This document shows positions 26,346 through 28,060 of a stretch of 28,060 bases of DNA, piece after piece. Source of the stretch: Chara braunii (lineage: Eukaryota > Streptophyta > Charophyceae > Charales > Characeae); assembly GCA_003427395.1 (NCBI GenBank), contig BFEA01000009.1, positions 1,896,034 through 1,924,093 on the forward strand, given 5' to 3'. Numbering within the stretch: position 1 is the first letter of the stretch; each line of letters starts with the position of its first letter. Both the position numbers and the translations under genes were made by a program. Under the pieces are notes generated by a model. That model made no database searches and was not told the origin of the DNA. It was given only the letters and a program-made list of their open reading frames with translations.

Positions 26346-26730
26346 CCTATTCCAACATTGTCCTTTGTGAGCTTTGCTGTGCTCTTATTTGGTGTAACTT
26401 GAGTTGCAATTTTGCTTTTGGTTCGAGCTCAAGACTATTTGGTTTCATGTGTATGATGCGCCTTGCTCTCTGAATTTCGCTATCACTCACTTTCCTTGCA
26501 GGAATATTCCGAGGAAATTTAAAAAAATATATCGGATTTATCAACACTGAAATTTTGAATTTCCCAAAAAAACGAGACTCGAAAATTTCAAATGCTGTGT
26601 TATTTCGAAATTTGTGATTTTTCATCAAACGAAATTAGCGCTAAGAAGAAATCCATAAAAAAGAAAAAAAATCAATTTTTTGACAGTTAGGTCAAAATTC
26701 ACGATTTTTGGGGACTAATTAGTATGACCT
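26346..26730. other. AT-rich stretch without a gene
   Basis: AT-rich DNA with a minus frame at 26347-26628 that shows no motif. TTAGGTCA (26687-26694) and TGACCTAA (26725-26732) form a perfect 8-bp inverted pair just before the AATC array. Confidence 0.4.
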
Positions 26731-26964
26731 AATCAATAAATCAATCAATCAATCGATCAATCAATCAATCTGTCAACCAATGACCAATCAATCAACGATC
26801 AATCAATCAATGAGTCCATCAATCAATCGCCCTAATCAATCAATCAATTAATCAATCAATCAATCAATCAATCAATCAGTCAATCAATAACCAATCAGTC
26901 AATCAATCAATCAATCAGTCAATCAATTTCCAATCAATCAACGACCAATCAATCAATGAATCGA
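26731..26964. repeat. AATC tetranucleotide microsatellite
   Basis: About 230 bp of AATC units with interruptions such as GACC, GTCC and ACG. The interruption CCAATCAATCAACGA(C)C recurs, hinting at larger repeated blocks. Confidence 0.9.
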
Positions 26965-26968
26965 TGGT

Positions 26969-27013
26969 CCCCGCACACGTGTCAGATCAGGTTGTCCTTA
27001 TTCACGTGCGGGG
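26969..27013. repeat. G-box inverted repeat beside gamma PBS-like site
   Basis: CCCCGCACACGTG (26969-26981) and CACGTGCGGGG (27003-27013) pair over 11 bases with a two-base insertion. The right arm contains the G-box CACGTG; the left keeps ACACGTG. The right arm overlaps a PBS-like CGGTATCAAAGCCCC on the minus strand (27024 downward), the expected place after LTR gamma. Confidence 0.65.
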
Positions 27014-27026
27014 CTTTGATACCGAC

Positions 27027-27200
27027 TGACACATGCCCAGTTGGGCAACGAGTATGGAGCCAAGGATCCGCAATGTGATGGAAAGGACTCAATGGATAAT
27101 GCAATGTCAGTGAAACATCAACGAGCAATGTACATCCCGCTACATACAAAATGGCACAAAGTAGCGCAGTGGAAGACTCAAAGATAAGTCCTAACCTGAC
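27027..27200 (-). mobile_element. LTR, type gamma, copy 2 (partial)
   Basis: Reverse complement of 24757-24942. The minus strand ends ...GGGCATGTGTCA at 27027, followed within two bases by CGGTATCAAAGC, a likely decayed tRNA-Met-type PBS. The TATA seen in copy 1 is mutated here (GCTACTTTG). How far it extends upward beyond 27200 is unknown. Confidence 0.65.
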
Positions 27201-27553
27201 TAGGACTGACACGACATCCCATCACACACCACACATGAGAGGACGAGGAGGGACCTGCATACATGGAAGAAAGGTGCCTCCTTGACTGCGCACATGACCA
27301 CGGATGGGAGATGAGGTGAGGGGCGAGGCGAAGAAGGGGGCGGGGAGAAGACCAATATCGCGATACCGAAGTCCAAAAACAGTCCCTTGCCGAATGTTCC
27401 ATCAATGTCTGCCTCAAAAATGTCTGATCAGATGCTGGGTGCTATGCCCGTCGTAACCTCTGCCTGTATCCTTTGCCTGTAACCTCTCTCTCTCTATCTG
27501 AAGAAAAAGAAGAAGAAGAAGGATGGAAGAGGAAGATAAGAGGAGGGCGAGAC
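27201..27553. other. Non-coding spacer or remaining gamma LTR
   Basis: No gene. A purine-rich stretch (27300-27350) and a CTCTCT / GAAGAA tract (27484-27530) are present. CCTGTAACCTCT near 27475 echoes the 21512 repeat (CCTGTAACCTGT), but too briefly to prove relation. Confidence 0.35.
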
Positions 27554-28060
27554 TGCAATCAGACTCACTTTCATTCACACTTTACATGCATGCAAACAGT
27601 AGCGCAGCAACTGGCGACATGCGCCCACACAATACTCAGAGATATGGCAACCCAGATACGAGTTCACTTCAAACGGCTATGGCGACACAGCGCCCACACA
27701 ACTCGCGGTTCCCATACACTGGATCACCCTGGATATCCCACACGCGATACTTTGTTCACGCTCACACACTCACACACCGAACTCCAACTATAGCTATGGC
27801 GGCTATGGCCGCCGCTACCCTATCGCTATGGCTAAACTTCGTTTCTCTGCCCACTCCATCTTACGGCTCATTGAAGACCTCCTTGCACAAGTCGCTGTGG
27901 CATCACTTCCGCATGGCTCACGCAGGAATGAATGAATGACTGGGTGTTGCCTCTTGATTTATACTTGCAGCTCGTTGGTCTGGCCCTTTCCCATGCCCGA
28001 AGTGCACACAGTCCCATGCGGTACTTGCTTGACTGGACAAGGACTGACTGGGGACTGGGA
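27554..28060 (-). mobile_element. LTR, type beta, copy 2, cut by the window edge
   Basis: Aligns with 14040-14525, ends GATTGCA at 27554 and is not followed by a PBS, so it is a 3' LTR or a solo LTR. It has an extra GCTATGGC repeat relative to copy 1. The U3 end lies beyond 28060. Confidence 0.75.
27956..27964 (-). promoter_or_regulatory. TATA element of LTR beta copy 2
   Basis: GTATAAATC on the minus strand, same position relative to AAGAGGC as in copy 1. Confidence 0.6.

Noticed and set aside
26347-26628. Minus-strand 93-codon frame in AT-rich DNA
   Set aside because: Lys/Phe/Asn-rich as expected from AT-rich sequence, without a motif or a neighbour to support it.

Overview
The window looks like repeat-rich nuclear DNA of a plant-lineage eukaryote. 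It holds no bacterial-style operons. Nearly all recognisable protein sequence is broken Ty3/gypsy (Metaviridae-type) LTR retrotransposon. The Gag type (acidic/lysine-rich coiled coil, capsid-like core, zinc knuckle), the chromodomain-like integrase tail and the primer sites resembling the complement of plant initiator tRNA-Met suggest a streptophyte. From memory the Gag style resembles elements of charophyte algae such as Chara, but I cannot check that here. I see no clearly intact host gene.

Layout. 1-2320: repeat-rich stretch with a 20-bp tandem array, CAG-type arrays and two unrecognised small ORFs on the + strand. 2558-6281 (minus strand): Gag remnant 'A', its leader, a primer-binding site (PBS) and a roughly 1.05-kb LTR (type alpha). 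6282-14040 (minus): element 'B', with a broken Gag, protease, reverse transcriptase, RNase H and integrase. Its 5' side carries a different LTR (type beta, from 14040 upward) from the alpha LTR at its 3' side. 14945-24753 (plus): an inverted, related copy of integrase, alpha LTR, PBS and leader. Its LTR is split by about 7.1 kb of foreign DNA (16886-23986). That insert has no recognisable protein and is full of hairpins and tandem arrays, including a nine-copy stem-loop family whose arms change together. 24757-28060: a third LTR type (gamma) fused to an integrase fragment, unassigned sequence, an AATC microsatellite, a second gamma copy and a second beta LTR.

How it fits together. The region is a pile-up of decayed, nested and recombined gypsy elements. 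Open frames are interrupted by nonsense codons, frameshifts and lost key residues (protease DSG read as DSR, first zinc-knuckle Cys read as Phe, first integrase Asp read as Ala in the plus copy), so none looks autonomous. Reverse transcriptase/RNase H is the best-preserved part, with one in-frame stop. The most interesting signals are non-coding: the covarying stem-loop array, a TTGAC-core array repeated at about one DNA turn, and a perfect heat-shock element inside an 11-bp inverted repeat beside the beta LTR.

The assembly has visible artefacts: a single N between two identical 95-bp copies, a 65-N gap next to a TC microsatellite, and an N at 26124.
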